From the NCBI RefSeq assembly GCF_003202435.1, contig NZ_QJHK01000001.1, forward strand, positions 248,001-312,000: 64,000 bases of DNA, in the 5' to 3' direction. How positions within the stretch are numbered: position 1 is the first letter of the stretch; each line of letters starts with the position of its first letter. Below, piece after piece: positions 8,380-16,575 of the stretch. The notes under the pieces are model-generated. The model saw nothing but the letters and a program-made list of their open reading frames with translations. It was not told where the DNA came from and ran no database searches. A program made the translations under genes and the position numbers. Source of the stretch: Flavobacterium cheongpyeongense (lineage in GTDB: Bacteria > Bacteroidota > Bacteroidia > Flavobacteriales > Flavobacteriaceae).

Positions 8380-9561
8380 TTACAATTTAAAATAATCTAT
8401 GTAATTATCTAAATCTTTATCGCCACGCCCCGAAAGGCTGATTACCACAATATCTGTTGGTTTGAATTGTTTCTGGTCGAGAACAGCAAAGGCGTGAGCA
8501 CTTTCAATTGCCGGAATAATTCCTTCTAATTTCGTAAGTTGCAAGCCTGCATTCATAGCATCGTCATCGGTCACTGAGAAGAATTCGCCACGTCCTGATT
8601 GTGCCAAATGTGCGTGCATAGGGCCAACTCCGGGATAATCAAGACCTGCAGAAATCGAATATGGTTCTGTAATTTGACCGTCAGGAGTTTGCATTAAAAG
8701 GGTTTTACATCCGTGAATAACGCCTACTTTTCCCAGTTTGCTTGTCGCAGCACTATGACCGCTGTCAACACCTTTTCCGGCTGCTTCGACTGCGATAATT
8801 CCCACTTCAGGCTCGTGTAAAAAGTGATAATAGGTTCCGGCAGCATTACTTCCACCACCAATACAAGCGACTACGTAATCCGGGTTTTCGCGGCCTTCTT
8901 TTTCTTTTAGCTGCCATTTGATTTCTTCTGAAATAATGCTCTGAAAACGGGTTACCATGTCCGGATACGGATGAGGTCCAATTGCAGAACCAATGATATA
9001 ATGAGTATCAACCGGATTATTGATCCAGTCTCTAATGGCTTCGTTTGTAGCATCTTTTAAGGTTCTTGAACCAGAAAGTGCCGGACGAACTTCGGCACCC
9101 AGCATTTTCATTCGTGCTACGTTTGGTGCCTGACGTGCAATGTCGATTTCGCCCATGTACACGATGCATTCCATTCCCATTAGAGCACAAACTGTCGCTG
9201 TTGCAACTCCGTGCTGACCGGCACCGGTTTCGGCAATAATTCGTTTTTTGCCCAAACGTCTGGCAACTAATATTTGACCAATAGTGTTGTTCACTTTATG
9301 GGCTCCGGTATGGTTTAGGTCCTCTCTTTTCAGATAAACTTTGGTATTGTATTTTTCAGATAAGCGTTTGGCAAAATAAAGCGGACTAGGGCGGCCAACG
9401 TAATCTTTGAGCAATTGGTCAAACTCTGCTTTAAAATCAGGTTCAGCTGTAATTTTTAAATAATTCTGGCGTAATTCTTCGACATTTGGATAGAGCATTT
9501 CCGGAATATAAGCGCCTCCAAATTCTCCATAATATCCTTTTTCGTCTACGTTAAAATTCAT
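8380..9561 (-). CDS. trpB: Tryptophan synthase beta chain
   Basis: This PLP enzyme condenses indole with L-serine to give tryptophan. Its 393 residues are the normal length for a TrpB1-type subunit. The Schiff-base lysine is Lys89 in NHTGAHKVNNTIGQ; the PLP phosphate loop GGGSNAAG and the ETGAGQHGVATA segment are present. It starts 12 bases after the trpF stop. It pairs with TrpA, whose gene is displaced downstream by a non-trp gene. Confidence 0.98.
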   Translation of the reverse strand: MNFNVDEKGYYGEFGGAYIPEMLYPNVEELRQNYLKITAEPDFKAEFDQLLKDYVGRPSPLYFAKRLSEKYNTKVYLKREDLNHTGAHKVNNTIGQILVARRLGKKRIIAETGAGQHGVATATVCALMGMECIVYMGEIDIARQAPNVARMKMLGAEVRPALSGSRTLKDATNEAIRDWINNPVDTHYIIGSAIGPHPYPDMVTRFQSIISEEIKWQLKEKEGRENPDYVVACIGGGSNAAGTYYHFLHEPEVGIIAVEAAGKGVDSGHSAATSKLGKVGVIHGCKTLLMQTPDGQITEPYSISAGLDYPGVGPMHAHLAQSGRGEFFSVTDDDAMNAGLQLTKLEGIIPAIESAHAFAVLDQKQFKPTDIVVISLSGRGDKDLDNYIDYFKL

Positions 9562-9573
9562 TTTGTTTAAATT

Positions 9574-10206
9574 TTAGATGTTGACAATTTCAAATTTTCG
9601 TTTGAAATTGCTTAATAGGTTTTTATTCTTCAGTCCCGGTTCGATTTCAAATTTACTATTTATATCGACAGCATAGATAGGTAATTTGCTTTTTGAAATT
9701 TCTTCGATGGCTTTTAATTCGTTCATTCCGATGCCGCCACTTAAAATGAAAGGCTTCTCCGAATTGTATTTTTTTAATATTGTCCAGTCAAAAGTGGTTC
9801 CGTTACCGCCTGGTAATTTTCCTTTGGTGTCAAACAGAAAATAATCGCAGACATTTTCAAATGGTTTTATCATATCAAAATCAAAATTTTCATCGGCAGA
9901 AAAAACTTTTATGATTTCGGTTTTTTGGGGTAATTGTTTTTTTAGTTCCGAGCAAAAAGCTACCGATTCATTTCCATGTAACTGAACGGCCTGTAAATGG
10001 TGTTTTTCGACTTTTTCCAGAATTTCTTCCTCGCTTTGATTGACGAAAACACCGACTTTTTTAATTGTTTTTATAAGTTCCGGAATGTTTCCGTCACAAT
10101 ATCTTGCGGATTTATCCCAGAAAATAAATCCCATATAATCGGGTAGGAGCGCACCTACTTCGAGGATATTTTCGGGATATTTCATGCCGCATATTTTGAG
10201 TTTCAT
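9574..10206 (-). CDS. trpF: Phosphoribosylanthranilate isomerase
   Basis: This enzyme catalyses the Amadori rearrangement of N-(5-phosphoribosyl)anthranilate to CdRP, step three of tryptophan synthesis. The 210-residue TIM barrel carries the catalytic Cys6 in KLKICGMK and Asp126 in FLFDTKG, with phosphate-binding LSGGIG near the C-terminus. It is a free-standing gene, not fused to trpC. A run of five heptamer repeats lies just before its start (10214-10248), in the spacer from trpC. Confidence 0.97.
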   Translation of the reverse strand: MKLKICGMKYPENILEVGALLPDYMGFIFWDKSARYCDGNIPELIKTIKKVGVFVNQSEEEILEKVEKHHLQAVQLHGNESVAFCSELKKQLPQKTEIIKVFSADENFDFDMIKPFENVCDYFLFDTKGKLPGGNGTTFDWTILKKYNSEKPFILSGGIGMNELKAIEEISKSKLPIYAVDINSKFEIEPGLKNKNLLSNFKRKFEIVNI

Positions 10207-10213
10207 TTTGTTC

Positions 10214-10248
10214 GCTTTGGGCTTTGGGCTTTGGGCTTTGGGCTTTGG
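10214..10248. repeat. Five tandem GCTTTGG heptamers
   Basis: Five perfect copies of the 7-base unit occupy the short spacer between the trpC stop and the trpF start. On the transcribed minus strand they read as CCAAAGC repeats, ending 8 bases before the trpF ATG. This is a simple-sequence repeat able to change copy number, which would change trpC-trpF spacing without altering either protein. Confidence 0.9.
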
Positions 10249-10272
10249 GCTGATTGCCCACAGCTGGAAGCT

Positions 10273-11052
10273 TTATAGCTGTTTAATAAATTCTGTTGCT
10301 GCCTGTCCGGCATTATCTGTTTTCATAAAGTTTTCTCCAATTAGGAAACCTTTGTAGCCATATGGTTTTAGTTCCTGAATCGCTTCGATTGACGAGATTC
10401 CGCTTTCGGACACTTTTACAAATTCATCCGGGATTTGAGATGCCAGCTGTTTGCTGAAATCAAGGCTTACTTCAAAAGTTTTCAGGTTTCTGTTGTTCAC
10501 GCCAATCATATCCAGACTTGGCATAATCGATTTTTCGAGTTCCTCCTGATTGTGGACTTCCAGTAAAACTTCGAGACCTAATTTCTTTGCAAATTCAGAT
10601 AAGGATTTGATTTCTTCACGGGTTAAAACGGCGGCAATCAATAAAATCAAATCAGCTCCATGCGCTTTTGCTTCGAGAATCTGGTATTCATCAACAATAA
10701 ATTCTTTTCGCAATAGCGGAATATTTACACTTGCTCGTGCTAAAAGTAAATCGTCCAGTGAACCGCCAAAGTATTTTCCATCAGTTAAAACTGAAATTCC
10801 GCAAGCTCCTGCATCTTCATATCCTTTAACGACTTCTTCAACTGTGAAATTGTTGTTGATAATTGATTTTGAAGGCGAACGACGTTTATGTTCTGCAATA
10901 ATTCCAGTTGAGCTTTGTCTTAATTTTTGACTTAGAGAAATCGTTTGTCTTTCAAAAAATACTGAATTTTCCAATTGCGAAACCGGTATGATTGATTTTT
11001 TAAGAATAACTTCTCGTTGTTTGTCAAATATGATTTTATCTAAAATATTCAT
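10273..11052 (-). CDS. trpC: Indole-3-glycerol-phosphate synthase
   Basis: The enzyme closes the indole ring of CdRP to form indole-3-glycerol phosphate. I start it at the ATG at 11052 (MNILDKII, 259 residues, normal family length). An in-frame ATG ten codons upstream lies within a spacer hairpin and gives a non-conserved tail. Catalytic features: Glu54 and Lys56 in IIAEHKRRSPSK, the LLRKEFIVDEYQ segment, GVNNRNLKTF and SESGISS. It is cotranscribed with trpD upstream and trpF downstream. Confidence 0.96.
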   Translation of the reverse strand: MNILDKIIFDKQREVILKKSIIPVSQLENSVFFERQTISLSQKLRQSSTGIIAEHKRRSPSKSIINNNFTVEEVVKGYEDAGACGISVLTDGKYFGGSLDDLLLARASVNIPLLRKEFIVDEYQILEAKAHGADLILLIAAVLTREEIKSLSEFAKKLGLEVLLEVHNQEELEKSIMPSLDMIGVNNRNLKTFEVSLDFSKQLASQIPDEFVKVSESGISSIEAIQELKPYGYKGFLIGENFMKTDNAGQAATEFIKQL

Positions 11053-11068
11053 TTTTTCTTTGTTTCTG

Positions 11069-11114
11069 GTTTCAGGTTTCAAGCTTCACGTTCCAACAAC
11101 TTGAAACCTGAAAC
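11069..11114. repeat. 15-bp perfect inverted repeat between trpD and trpC
   Basis: GTTTCAGGTTTCAAG (11069-11083) and CTTGAAACCTGAAAC (11100-11114) are exact reverse complements with a 16-base loop. There is no adjacent T-run on the minus strand, so a processing or mRNA-stability hairpin is more likely than a terminator. A related GTTTCAGGTTTCAGG recurs near 13338 in the trpE-trpG spacer. Confidence 0.8.
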
Positions 11115-11136
11115 TAAGAAAACTTGAAACTAAATT

Positions 11137-12129
11137 TTATTTACTTAATTCTTTCAATTTATTCAAAGCTACTAATCCTTTTCCGGAAAATAAGCTTTCC
11201 TTCGCTAATTCAAATCCTTCCATCGGTGAACATTTTGTTACTGTTGCAATTGCCATTGCAGCATTGGCTAAAACTACATTATTCTGGGCTTCTGTACCTT
11301 TTCCTGAAATGATATTAGTAAAGATTTCTGCCGATTCTTCAATGGTTTTCCCACCTTCGATTTCGGTTTGTGATAAAAGACGAACGCCAAAATCTTCCGG
11401 TTTTAGCATTCCTTCCATATTGCTGGTAATGATTTTGGTTGGTCCCGTTAATGAAATTTCGTCATAGCCGTCAAGCGAATGTAAAATCGTAAAATTCACA
11501 TGGGTACTTTGATATAAATAAGCATACATTCTTGCTAATTCAAGGTTGAAAACGCCAACCAGCTGATTTTGTGGAAACGCAGGATTTACCATTGGCCCCA
11601 ACATATTAAAGAATGTTTTTACAGCCAGTTCTTTACGGATTGGCCCAACATGTTTCATTGCAGGGTGAAATAACGGTGCATGTAAAACACAAATTCCTGC
11701 CTCATCGATACATTTTTCTAAAAAAGAAGGATCATTGCTGAATTTAATCCCCATTTTTTCCATTACGTTGCTTGATCCTGAAATAGATGAAACACCATAA
11801 TTTCCGTGTTTGGCTACTTTTATTCCGGCTCCTGCAGCAACAAATGAAGCTAAGGTTGAAATATTGAAAGTGTCTTTTCCGTCACCTCCCGTTCCGCATA
11901 AATCGATGGTGTTGTAAGCTGATAAATCTACACGAATGCACAATTCTAATAAAGCTTCACGAAAACCCGAAAGTTCATCAATCGTAATGCTTCGCATCAT
12001 AAATACGGTCAAAAAAGCCGAAATCTGACTCGGATTATACTGACCGCTTGAAATATTAATCAATACATTTTTTGCTTCTTCTTTGGTAAGCACTTCGTGG
12101 TTGATTAATTTATTTAATATATTTTTCAT
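11137..12129 (-). CDS. trpD: Anthranilate phosphoribosyltransferase
   Basis: It transfers the phosphoribosyl group of PRPP to anthranilate, the second committed step. The 330-residue protein has the PRPP-binding CGTGGDGKDTFNIST motif at residues 78-90 and the downstream KHGNYGVSS motif. NMLGPMVNPA is also as in the family. It is not fused to the glutaminase, which is the separate trpG gene. A GNAT acetyltransferase gene sits between trpG and trpD in the same direction. Confidence 0.97.
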   Translation of the reverse strand: MKNILNKLINHEVLTKEEAKNVLINISSGQYNPSQISAFLTVFMMRSITIDELSGFREALLELCIRVDLSAYNTIDLCGTGGDGKDTFNISTLASFVAAGAGIKVAKHGNYGVSSISGSSNVMEKMGIKFSNDPSFLEKCIDEAGICVLHAPLFHPAMKHVGPIRKELAVKTFFNMLGPMVNPAFPQNQLVGVFNLELARMYAYLYQSTHVNFTILHSLDGYDEISLTGPTKIITSNMEGMLKPEDFGVRLLSQTEIEGGKTIEESAEIFTNIISGKGTEAQNNVVLANAAMAIATVTKCSPMEGFELAKESLFSGKGLVALNKLKELSK

Positions 12130-12206
12130 TTTTTTAAGTTGCTAAAGTTCTAAGTTACTGAGGCTCTAAGTTTTTTTGAAAATTGAGACTGGGACTGAAA
12201 ACGGCT

Positions 12207-12614
12207 TTAATGTTCATTTCCCTGATAAATCCACATTGGTTCTGTTTTCCCTGCACGTTCGAATCCGTTTTTTTTGTAAAAATCAACTGCTCTTCCATCA
12301 GCAGTTAACATCTGCATATGGAAGTGTTTGTATTTCTCCTGCATTTTATCCATAATCAATTTCCCGATCCCTTTTCCCTGATATTCAGGAAGTACTAATA
12401 AATGCGGATAATAAACGGTTAAATACCCGTCTGAAATTGCATTTCCTAATCCCACTAATTTCTTTCCCTCCCAGGCCGTTACTAAAGTTTCAGAATTCAG
12501 AAGTCCGTTATACAACTCATTTGGTTTATTAGCAGAACTCCATTTATTAGCTTTATACAATACTAAAATATCTTCAATATTGATTTCTTTAGTTTCTAAA
12601 ATTGTTATTTGCAT
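12207..12614 (-). CDS. GNAT-family N-acetyltransferase inside the trp operon
   Basis: This 135-residue protein is a single GNAT domain. The acetyl-CoA binding motif A is VLPEYQGKGIGKLIMDKM (about residues 75-92), followed by DGRAVDFYKKNGFERAG, the common motif B. The substrate is unknown. It lies between trpG and trpD with spacers of 142 and 77 bases, so it is probably carried on the trp transcript without acting in the pathway. The long 5' spacer has its own inverted repeats (12622-12738). Confidence 0.88.
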   Translation of the reverse strand: MQITILETKEINIEDILVLYKANKWSSANKPNELYNGLLNSETLVTAWEGKKLVGLGNAISDGYLTVYYPHLLVLPEYQGKGIGKLIMDKMQEKYKHFHMQMLTADGRAVDFYKKNGFERAGKTEPMWIYQGNEH

Positions 12615-12621
12615 AAGTCTT

Positions 12622-12738
12622 AAAGTCTAAAGTCGAAGGTCTTAAAGTCTTTGACTTTTAATATTAATTTTAATTACATGTTTTTTAAAATACCGAAAGT
12701 CTAAGTTTTTAATATTTGACTTTATGACTTTGGACTTT
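12622..12738. repeat. Short inverted and direct repeats in the trpG-GNAT spacer
   Basis: AAAGTCTAAAGTC (12622-12634) is complementary to GACTTTGGACTTT (12726-12738) except at one G-U position. Several further AAGTCT and ACTTTGGAC copies lie between. The spacer can fold back on itself across most of its length. No open reading frame is credible here. Confidence 0.6.
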
Positions 12739-12756
12739 AAAACTTTGGACTAGTTT

Positions 12757-13323
12757 CTATCCTTTAATCCAGTTCTCTAAAATTCTTTTTCCGTTTGGTG
12801 TTAACACGCTTTCAGGATGAAATTGTACGCCGCGAACATCGTATGTTTTATGACGTAAAGACATTACCTGACCATGTTCTTCAAATGAAGTTGCTTCTAA
12901 AACCTCCGGAAGATCTGCGTCAACAACCCACGAATGGTATCTTCCTACTTCAAATTCGTCTTCCAGTCCTTCAAATAAGGATTCGTCTGAAACTGCTTTT
13001 TTTACATTGGTGGCAACACCGTGATATACTTTGTCCAGGTTTGAGAGTGTTCCTCCAAAAACTTCCCCGATGGCCTGTTGTCCTAAGCAAACTCCTAAAA
13101 TACTTTTTGTCGGGGCATACTTGCGAATTACGTCCTTAAGCAAACCCGCTTCATCCGGAATTCCCGGGCCAGGGGAAAGCAATATTTTATCGAAAGAAGC
13201 GATTTCGTCAATATCAAATTCGTCGTTTCTGTAAACGGTTACTTCGCAGTTTAAATCTTCCAGATAGTGTACTAAGTTGTAAGTGAAACTATCGTAATTG
13301 TCTATAACTAATATTTTTTTCAT
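12757..13323 (-). CDS. trpG: Anthranilate synthase component II (glutamine amidotransferase)
   Basis: The 188-residue class I glutaminase supplies ammonia to TrpE. The catalytic triad is visible: Cys79 in LGVCLGQQ, and His169 and Glu171 in VQFHPES. The oxyanion segment SPGPGIPDEAG lies near residue 50. Some bacteria share this subunit with para-aminobenzoate synthase (PabA); operon position next to trpE makes TrpG the primary reading. The spacer to trpE contains a TTTCAGGTTTCAGG repeat related to that at 11069. Confidence 0.96.
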   Translation of the reverse strand: MKKILVIDNYDSFTYNLVHYLEDLNCEVTVYRNDEFDIDEIASFDKILLSPGPGIPDEAGLLKDVIRKYAPTKSILGVCLGQQAIGEVFGGTLSNLDKVYHGVATNVKKAVSDESLFEGLEDEFEVGRYHSWVVDADLPEVLEATSFEEHGQVMSLRHKTYDVRGVQFHPESVLTPNGKRILENWIKG

Positions 13324-13391
13324 GATGTTTTGTTTTTGTTTCAGGTTTCAGGTTCTGCAACTGAGAACTGTAACTGAAAACTGAATACTAT

Positions 13392-14792
13392 TTATATTTT
13401 CTCAGCCATTTCTAAAGCCGTATTCAATGCTCTTAACTTATTATAAACTTCCTGCATTTCGCTTTCTTCGTCAGAGCTTGCAACGATTCCTGCTCCGGCC
13501 TGACAATGTAATTGATGGTTTTTTGAAAGGAAAGTCCGAATCATAATCGCATGATTGAAATTCCCATCAAAATCCATAAAGCCAATGGCACCTCCGTAGA
13601 AATTACGGTTTGTTTTTTCATAATCTTCAATCAATTGCATCGCTCTGTGTTTTGGTGCACCGCTTAAAGTTCCTGCCGGAAAAGTATCGGCAACCACCTG
13701 CATCGTTGTCGCTTTATCGTGTAAATGTCCTGTAACTTTTGAAACCAGGTGAATAACATGTGAGAAAAACTGAACTTCTCTGTATCTTTCTACATTTACT
13801 TCATGCCCATTTCGGCTTAAATCGTTTCTTGCCAAATCTACCAGCATTACGTGTTCGCTGTTTTCTTTTTTGTCTTCGGATAATTTTTTCGCTAATTCGG
13901 CATCTTTTTCATCATTCCCCGTTCTTCTGAAAGTTCCGGCAATTGGATGAATTTCTGCTTTTCTGTTTTTTACAATAATCTGGGCTTCAGGTGAAGAACC
14001 AAATATTTTAAAATCACCATAATCAAAAAAGAATAAGTACGGAGATGGATTAATGCTTCGTAAAGCACGATACACATTGAATTCATCACCTTTGAAACCT
14101 TGTGTAAAGCGACGTGATAAAACCAATTGGAAAACGTCTCCACGAAAACAGTGTTTTTTGGCTAAAGCCACATTGTGTTTAAATTCATCATCGGTCAGGT
14201 TAGAGAAACCTTCGCCTTCTTTTGAGAATTTATAAGACGCTATATTTCTGGATTGTAATAATTGTTCAATTTCTGAGATATTATTTTTTCCGTCCAGGCT
14301 GTGACAAAAAATATAGGCCTCGTTTTTAAAGTGATTGATGGCAATAATGTTTTGATACACCGCATAAAAAACATCCGGAATTAAAGTAGCGTTATCTTTT
14401 TTAGCAATTTCAACTTTTTCGAAATAACGGACAGCATCGTAAGAAATGTATCCAAACAAACCATTATTGATGAATTTAAAATCGTTTTTCTCCGATTTGA
14501 ACTGGCCTGAAAATTCCTGAATTACCTGTGGGATATTTGTTGCTGCATCAATGTTGATTTGCTGCGATGTTCCGTCAGGGAAATTTTTCGTAATAACTTC
14601 GTTTTCGATTTTAATCGTTGCAATCGGATTACAGCAGATGTAAGAGAAGCTATTGTCATTTCCGTGATAATCACTACTTTCCAGTAATAAGCTATTAGGG
14701 AATTTATCTCTTATTTTAAAATAAACACTAACCGGCGTAATCGTGTCTGCCAGAATTTGTTTGTAGTGCGTGTTGAGTATAAAAGGTTTCAA
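13392..14792 (-). CDS. trpE: Anthranilate synthase component I
   Basis: This enzyme converts chorismate and ammonia (from TrpG) to anthranilate. The 466-residue protein shows the C-terminal chorismate-binding core: IAGTFRRTGNDEKDAELA, TFPAGTLSGAPKHRAM and HCQAGAGIVASS. The N-terminal LLESS motif at residues 36-40 is the tryptophan feedback-inhibition site of this family, so enzyme activity is probably controlled by tryptophan as well as transcription. It is the first structural gene of the operon, about 50 bases after the attenuator hairpin. Confidence 0.97.
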   Translation of the reverse strand: MKPFILNTHYKQILADTITPVSVYFKIRDKFPNSLLLESSDYHGNDNSFSYICCNPIATIKIENEVITKNFPDGTSQQINIDAATNIPQVIQEFSGQFKSEKNDFKFINNGLFGYISYDAVRYFEKVEIAKKDNATLIPDVFYAVYQNIIAINHFKNEAYIFCHSLDGKNNISEIEQLLQSRNIASYKFSKEGEGFSNLTDDEFKHNVALAKKHCFRGDVFQLVLSRRFTQGFKGDEFNVYRALRSINPSPYLFFFDYGDFKIFGSSPEAQIIVKNRKAEIHPIAGTFRRTGNDEKDAELAKKLSEDKKENSEHVMLVDLARNDLSRNGHEVNVERYREVQFFSHVIHLVSKVTGHLHDKATTMQVVADTFPAGTLSGAPKHRAMQLIEDYEKTNRNFYGGAIGFMDFDGNFNHAIMIRTFLSKNHQLHCQAGAGIVASSDEESEMQEVYNKLRALNTALEMAEKI

Positions 14793-14842
14793 TGTATGTT
14801 GTTTTTTAGTTTTTAATTATTTGCTAAAGTTCTGGACAAAAA

Positions 14843-14871
14843 AAAAGGCCTGTCGTGATGACAAGCCTTTT
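14843..14871 (-). terminator. trp attenuator: intrinsic terminator hairpin
   Basis: On the minus strand AAAAGGCTTGTC pairs with GACAGGCCTTTT (12 pairs, one G-U) around ATCAC and is followed by a run of Ts. It lies between the leader peptide and trpE, the position of a classical attenuator. It is mutually exclusive with the antiterminator pairing of 14852-14866 with 14900-14913. Confidence 0.9.
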
Positions 14872-14913
14872 ATATTTATAGTTTACAATACCATAGGAAG
14901 CTTTGTTCACGAC
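14852..14913 (-). promoter_or_regulatory. trp antiterminator pairing
   Basis: On the minus strand GTCGTGAACAAAGC (14900-14913, covering the leader stop codon) can pair with GCTTGTCATCACGAC (14852-14866). This gives 7 contiguous pairs, then 6 more after a small bulge. It uses the loop and inner arms of the terminator hairpin. A ribosome stalled on the Trp codons would leave the first strand free to form this antiterminator; a ribosome at the stop codon would cover it. Confidence 0.82.
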
Positions 14914-14963
14914 GTTTGACGTAAATTCTTCCACCACCAAGTATTGTTCATTGTAATTTTCAT
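14907..14963 (-). CDS. trpL: trp operon leader peptide
   Basis: An 18-codon ORF encodes MKITMNNTWWWKNLRQTS, with three consecutive tryptophan codons at residues 9-11. It is too short for ordinary gene calling. It begins about 12-14 bases after the predicted start of transcription and ends just before the antiterminator/terminator region of trpE. Ribosome stalling at the TGG codons under tryptophan starvation is the known mechanism for such peptides. Here it is inferred from codon content, position and the two alternative RNA structures. Confidence 0.9.
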   Translation of the reverse strand: MKITMNNTWWWKNLRQTS

Positions 14964-14981
14964 AAAATTATTTTGATACTG

Positions 14982-14989
14982 CAAATATA
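14982..14989 (-). promoter_or_regulatory. -7 promoter box of the trp operon
   Basis: TATATTTG on the minus strand matches the TAnnTTTG consensus. It lies 18 bases before the leader-peptide ATG, so the leader mRNA would be short and the attenuated RNA about 130 bases. A clear -33 TTG at the usual spacing is not seen. Confidence 0.65.
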
Positions 14990-15087
14990 TAAATGTAATT
15001 TGAATTAAAATGGGTCAAAAGCAAAAAAAAACTTTCCTTAATTTATAAATTTGTTAAATATGTAAAAGGGCAGGTTGTTTTAGCTGC

Positions 15088-16365
15088 TTATTTGCCACTT
15101 GCAACTGTATTGTTGAGTTTTATTCTAAAGTCTGGATTTCCTTTAATATTAGGGGTCAGGAACAGTTCGCTGCTTTTTATTTTTGTGGTTTCTATTGCAA
15201 ATTCAGGATTGCTGTACCAATTTTTAATTGCAGTATTATTGCTTGAAGATTCGCTCATAATTTCCCCGTTACAATTGTTAACTATCACGTTTTTTACTGT
15301 AACTTTTGATAAATTTTCGTTATCAGTTCCAATATTTCCATTCAAAAGGATGAAAGGTGTGAACCCGGAAACAACGCTATTGGTTAAATTGAAAAAAGTA
15401 TTTTCTCCAATGTGAGCAGATTCACGAACCAGTCCCTGATTATTTTCTTCCAGATTTACCAGTGTGATATTACTGGCATTTATTTTGGTCATTTTTTTAG
15501 TCATGTCCGTATTTTCAATTTTGTCGTATGAATCTACTTCGAAACATCTGGATCCTGAAATGTCTGATGAAAAAGGATGGCGGATAGCAATACTGTTAAT
15601 GATATTGATTTGAGCTCCCTGAGTAAAATCAAAGTCATCGTCTGTAGTTCGGTATGAAATTAAGTTATTCAGATTCAGATCGCCTCCATAACATTCAAAA
15701 GAATCATCATTAGAATAACTAATTTGGATGTTGTTTAAAACTGTTTTTCTCCCGACACCAGCCAGTGAAAGTCCGTTAAGTTCTTTTAAAGCGCTTAATT
15801 TTCTGCCTGAAAATTCAATGCGTACATATTTCAGGATTCCTGAATTATCTTCTGCATCCTGACCTCCGTAATGATTCACCATTTCGTCGAGGTTAAATGG
15901 TAAAGTAGCTATACCGCCTAGTTTACTGATAGGAGCTTTTCCCATGATTATAATTCCGCCCCAGTCACCTGGTCTTCTTTCAGTAGTTTCTTTATTTGAA
16001 GTAAAAATTATGGGGTCTGTTTCTAGGCCTTCAGCTATAATTTTTGCACCATTTGTAATTACTAATGTTCCGCAGGTTTTGTCATCGCCCCTGATAACAG
16101 TTCCGGGCTCGATTGTAAGCACAGCATTATTGGTCACGTAAACAACACCAACTAACTGATAAGTATTCCGTTTGGTAAGTTTTGTGTCTTTATCGATCGT
16201 TCCGGCAATGATATTTGTAGCTTCGTTGTATTCAACTGCAGCTGGCTTAAAATTAGTCCAGTTATTCATCCAGTTTGATGCTCCGATGATTCCTTTTTGT
16301 TGTTGTGCCTGAAGAAAGAAAGTGCTGAATAATGTTATAATGATAATGTGAATTTTAGTTTTCAT
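15088..16365 (-). CDS. Secreted right-handed beta-helix protein
   Basis: The 425-residue protein has a signal peptide (MKTKIHIIIITLFSTFFLQA). Its body is parallel beta-helix-like, with recurring short strands such as VVYVTNNAVLTIEPGTVIRG, LVITNGAKIIAEG and ISYSNDDSFECYGG. Bacteroidota have many such surface or periplasmic proteins, often annotated only as hypothetical. No T9SS C-terminal sorting domain, lipobox or catalytic triad is evident, so a pectate-lyase-like activity cannot be claimed. It stands alone upstream of the trp leader on the same strand, with 103 bases from its stop to the predicted trp -7 box. Confidence 0.7.
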   Translation of the reverse strand: MKTKIHIIIITLFSTFFLQAQQQKGIIGASNWMNNWTNFKPAAVEYNEATNIIAGTIDKDTKLTKRNTYQLVGVVYVTNNAVLTIEPGTVIRGDDKTCGTLVITNGAKIIAEGLETDPIIFTSNKETTERRPGDWGGIIIMGKAPISKLGGIATLPFNLDEMVNHYGGQDAEDNSGILKYVRIEFSGRKLSALKELNGLSLAGVGRKTVLNNIQISYSNDDSFECYGGDLNLNNLISYRTTDDDFDFTQGAQINIINSIAIRHPFSSDISGSRCFEVDSYDKIENTDMTKKMTKINASNITLVNLEENNQGLVRESAHIGENTFFNLTNSVVSGFTPFILLNGNIGTDNENLSKVTVKNVIVNNCNGEIMSESSSNNTAIKNWYSNPEFAIETTKIKSSELFLTPNIKGNPDFRIKLNNTVASGK

Positions 16366-16522
16366 AACTATAATTTTGATTTCTAGTTTTTGATTTATTG
16401 TTTCTTAACGAAGCCAAAATTAGAAGCAGAATGTTAATCAAATCATCCTATCATATTATCATAGTGTTAGTATAACTTTAAGAACGTTACTATTTTGTTT
16501 TCTGTTGATATTAAAAAAAAAA

Positions 16523-16554
16523 GAAACCCCAACAATTTTATTTGTTGAGGTTTC
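16523..16554 (-). terminator. Terminator after yceI
   Basis: GAAACCCCAACAA (16523-16535) pairs with TTGTTGAGGTTTC (16542-16554) with one G-U pair, flanked by an A-run that reads as T-run on the minus strand. It lies 22 bases beyond the yceI stop. Confidence 0.85.
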
Positions 16555-16575
16555 CTGAAAAAAGTTTGTTGAAAT

